Below are positions 5,937 to 5,960 of a stretch of DNA of 5,960 bases, piece after piece. The stretch is from Methanobacteriota archaeon (lineage in GTDB: Archaea > Thermoplasmatota > Poseidoniia > Poseidoniales > Thalassarchaeaceae). The notes beneath the pieces are model-generated. The model was given only the letters and a program-made list of their open reading frames with translations. It did no database searches and was not told where the DNA came from. A program made the translations under genes and the position numbers. The stretch spans positions 1-5,960 of the forward strand of contig JACNFL010000167.1 of NCBI GenBank assembly GCA_014384685.1. The letters run 5' to 3'. The stretch's first letter is position 1. Each line of letters opens with the position of its first letter.

Positions 5937-5960
5937 TAGTTCAACGGACTCGCGTCACTC

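Overview
The window looks archaeal. It carries the C-terminal three quarters of ABCE1/Rli1 (a ribosome-recycling ATPase of archaea and eukaryotes), a PAC2-family proteasome-assembly chaperone homologue, a small ubiquitin-like protein ending in Gly-Gly, and a class II tRNA-Ser of archaeal type. The moderate GC content and the protein style would suit a marine Thermoplasmatota-type euryarchaeon (for example Marine Group II/Poseidoniales). That placement is an inference from general appearance, not a demonstrated affiliation.

Layout. Plus strand: the 3' end of a PAC2-family gene (3-371) and tRNA-Ser(CGA) (675-760). Minus strand: a ubiquitin-like SAMP/MoaD-type gene (398-622), convergent with PAC2 and divergent from the tRNA. 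Also on the minus strand, reading from the right edge leftward, is a probable three-gene operon: ABCE1 (to 4626), nuclease B (4617-2722) and nuclease A (2680-782). Its gaps are only 8 and 41 bases. The operon ends 21 bases from the 3' end of the convergent tRNA. Coding density is very high and no gene-free stretch reaches 300 bases.

The centre of interest is the tandem pair of ~630-residue proteins. Both have the same architecture: an N-terminal Cys, a RecB/Cas4/AddB/Dna2-type PD-(D/E)XK nuclease core, a C-x2-C-x5-C cluster that with the first Cys should form an iron-sulphur 'staple', and a C-terminal region that reads as two OB-fold modules resembling RPA. The downstream copy (A) keeps all the expected catalytic residues. 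The upstream copy (B) has lost the motif-I histidine but keeps the D...DxK, QxxxY and Cys residues. This is consistent with a diverged, possibly heterodimeric DNA end-processing enzyme with built-in ssDNA-binding domains. There are no helicase, CRISPR or mobile-element genes beside it.

On the left side, a ubiquitin-like modifier beside a proteasome chaperone homologue suggests a protein-turnover neighbourhood. The ABCE1 reading frame ends in an in-frame TGA just inside the right edge, before the expected Fe-S domain and first Walker A. It is therefore either broken, frameshifted or affected by sequence error at the edge.
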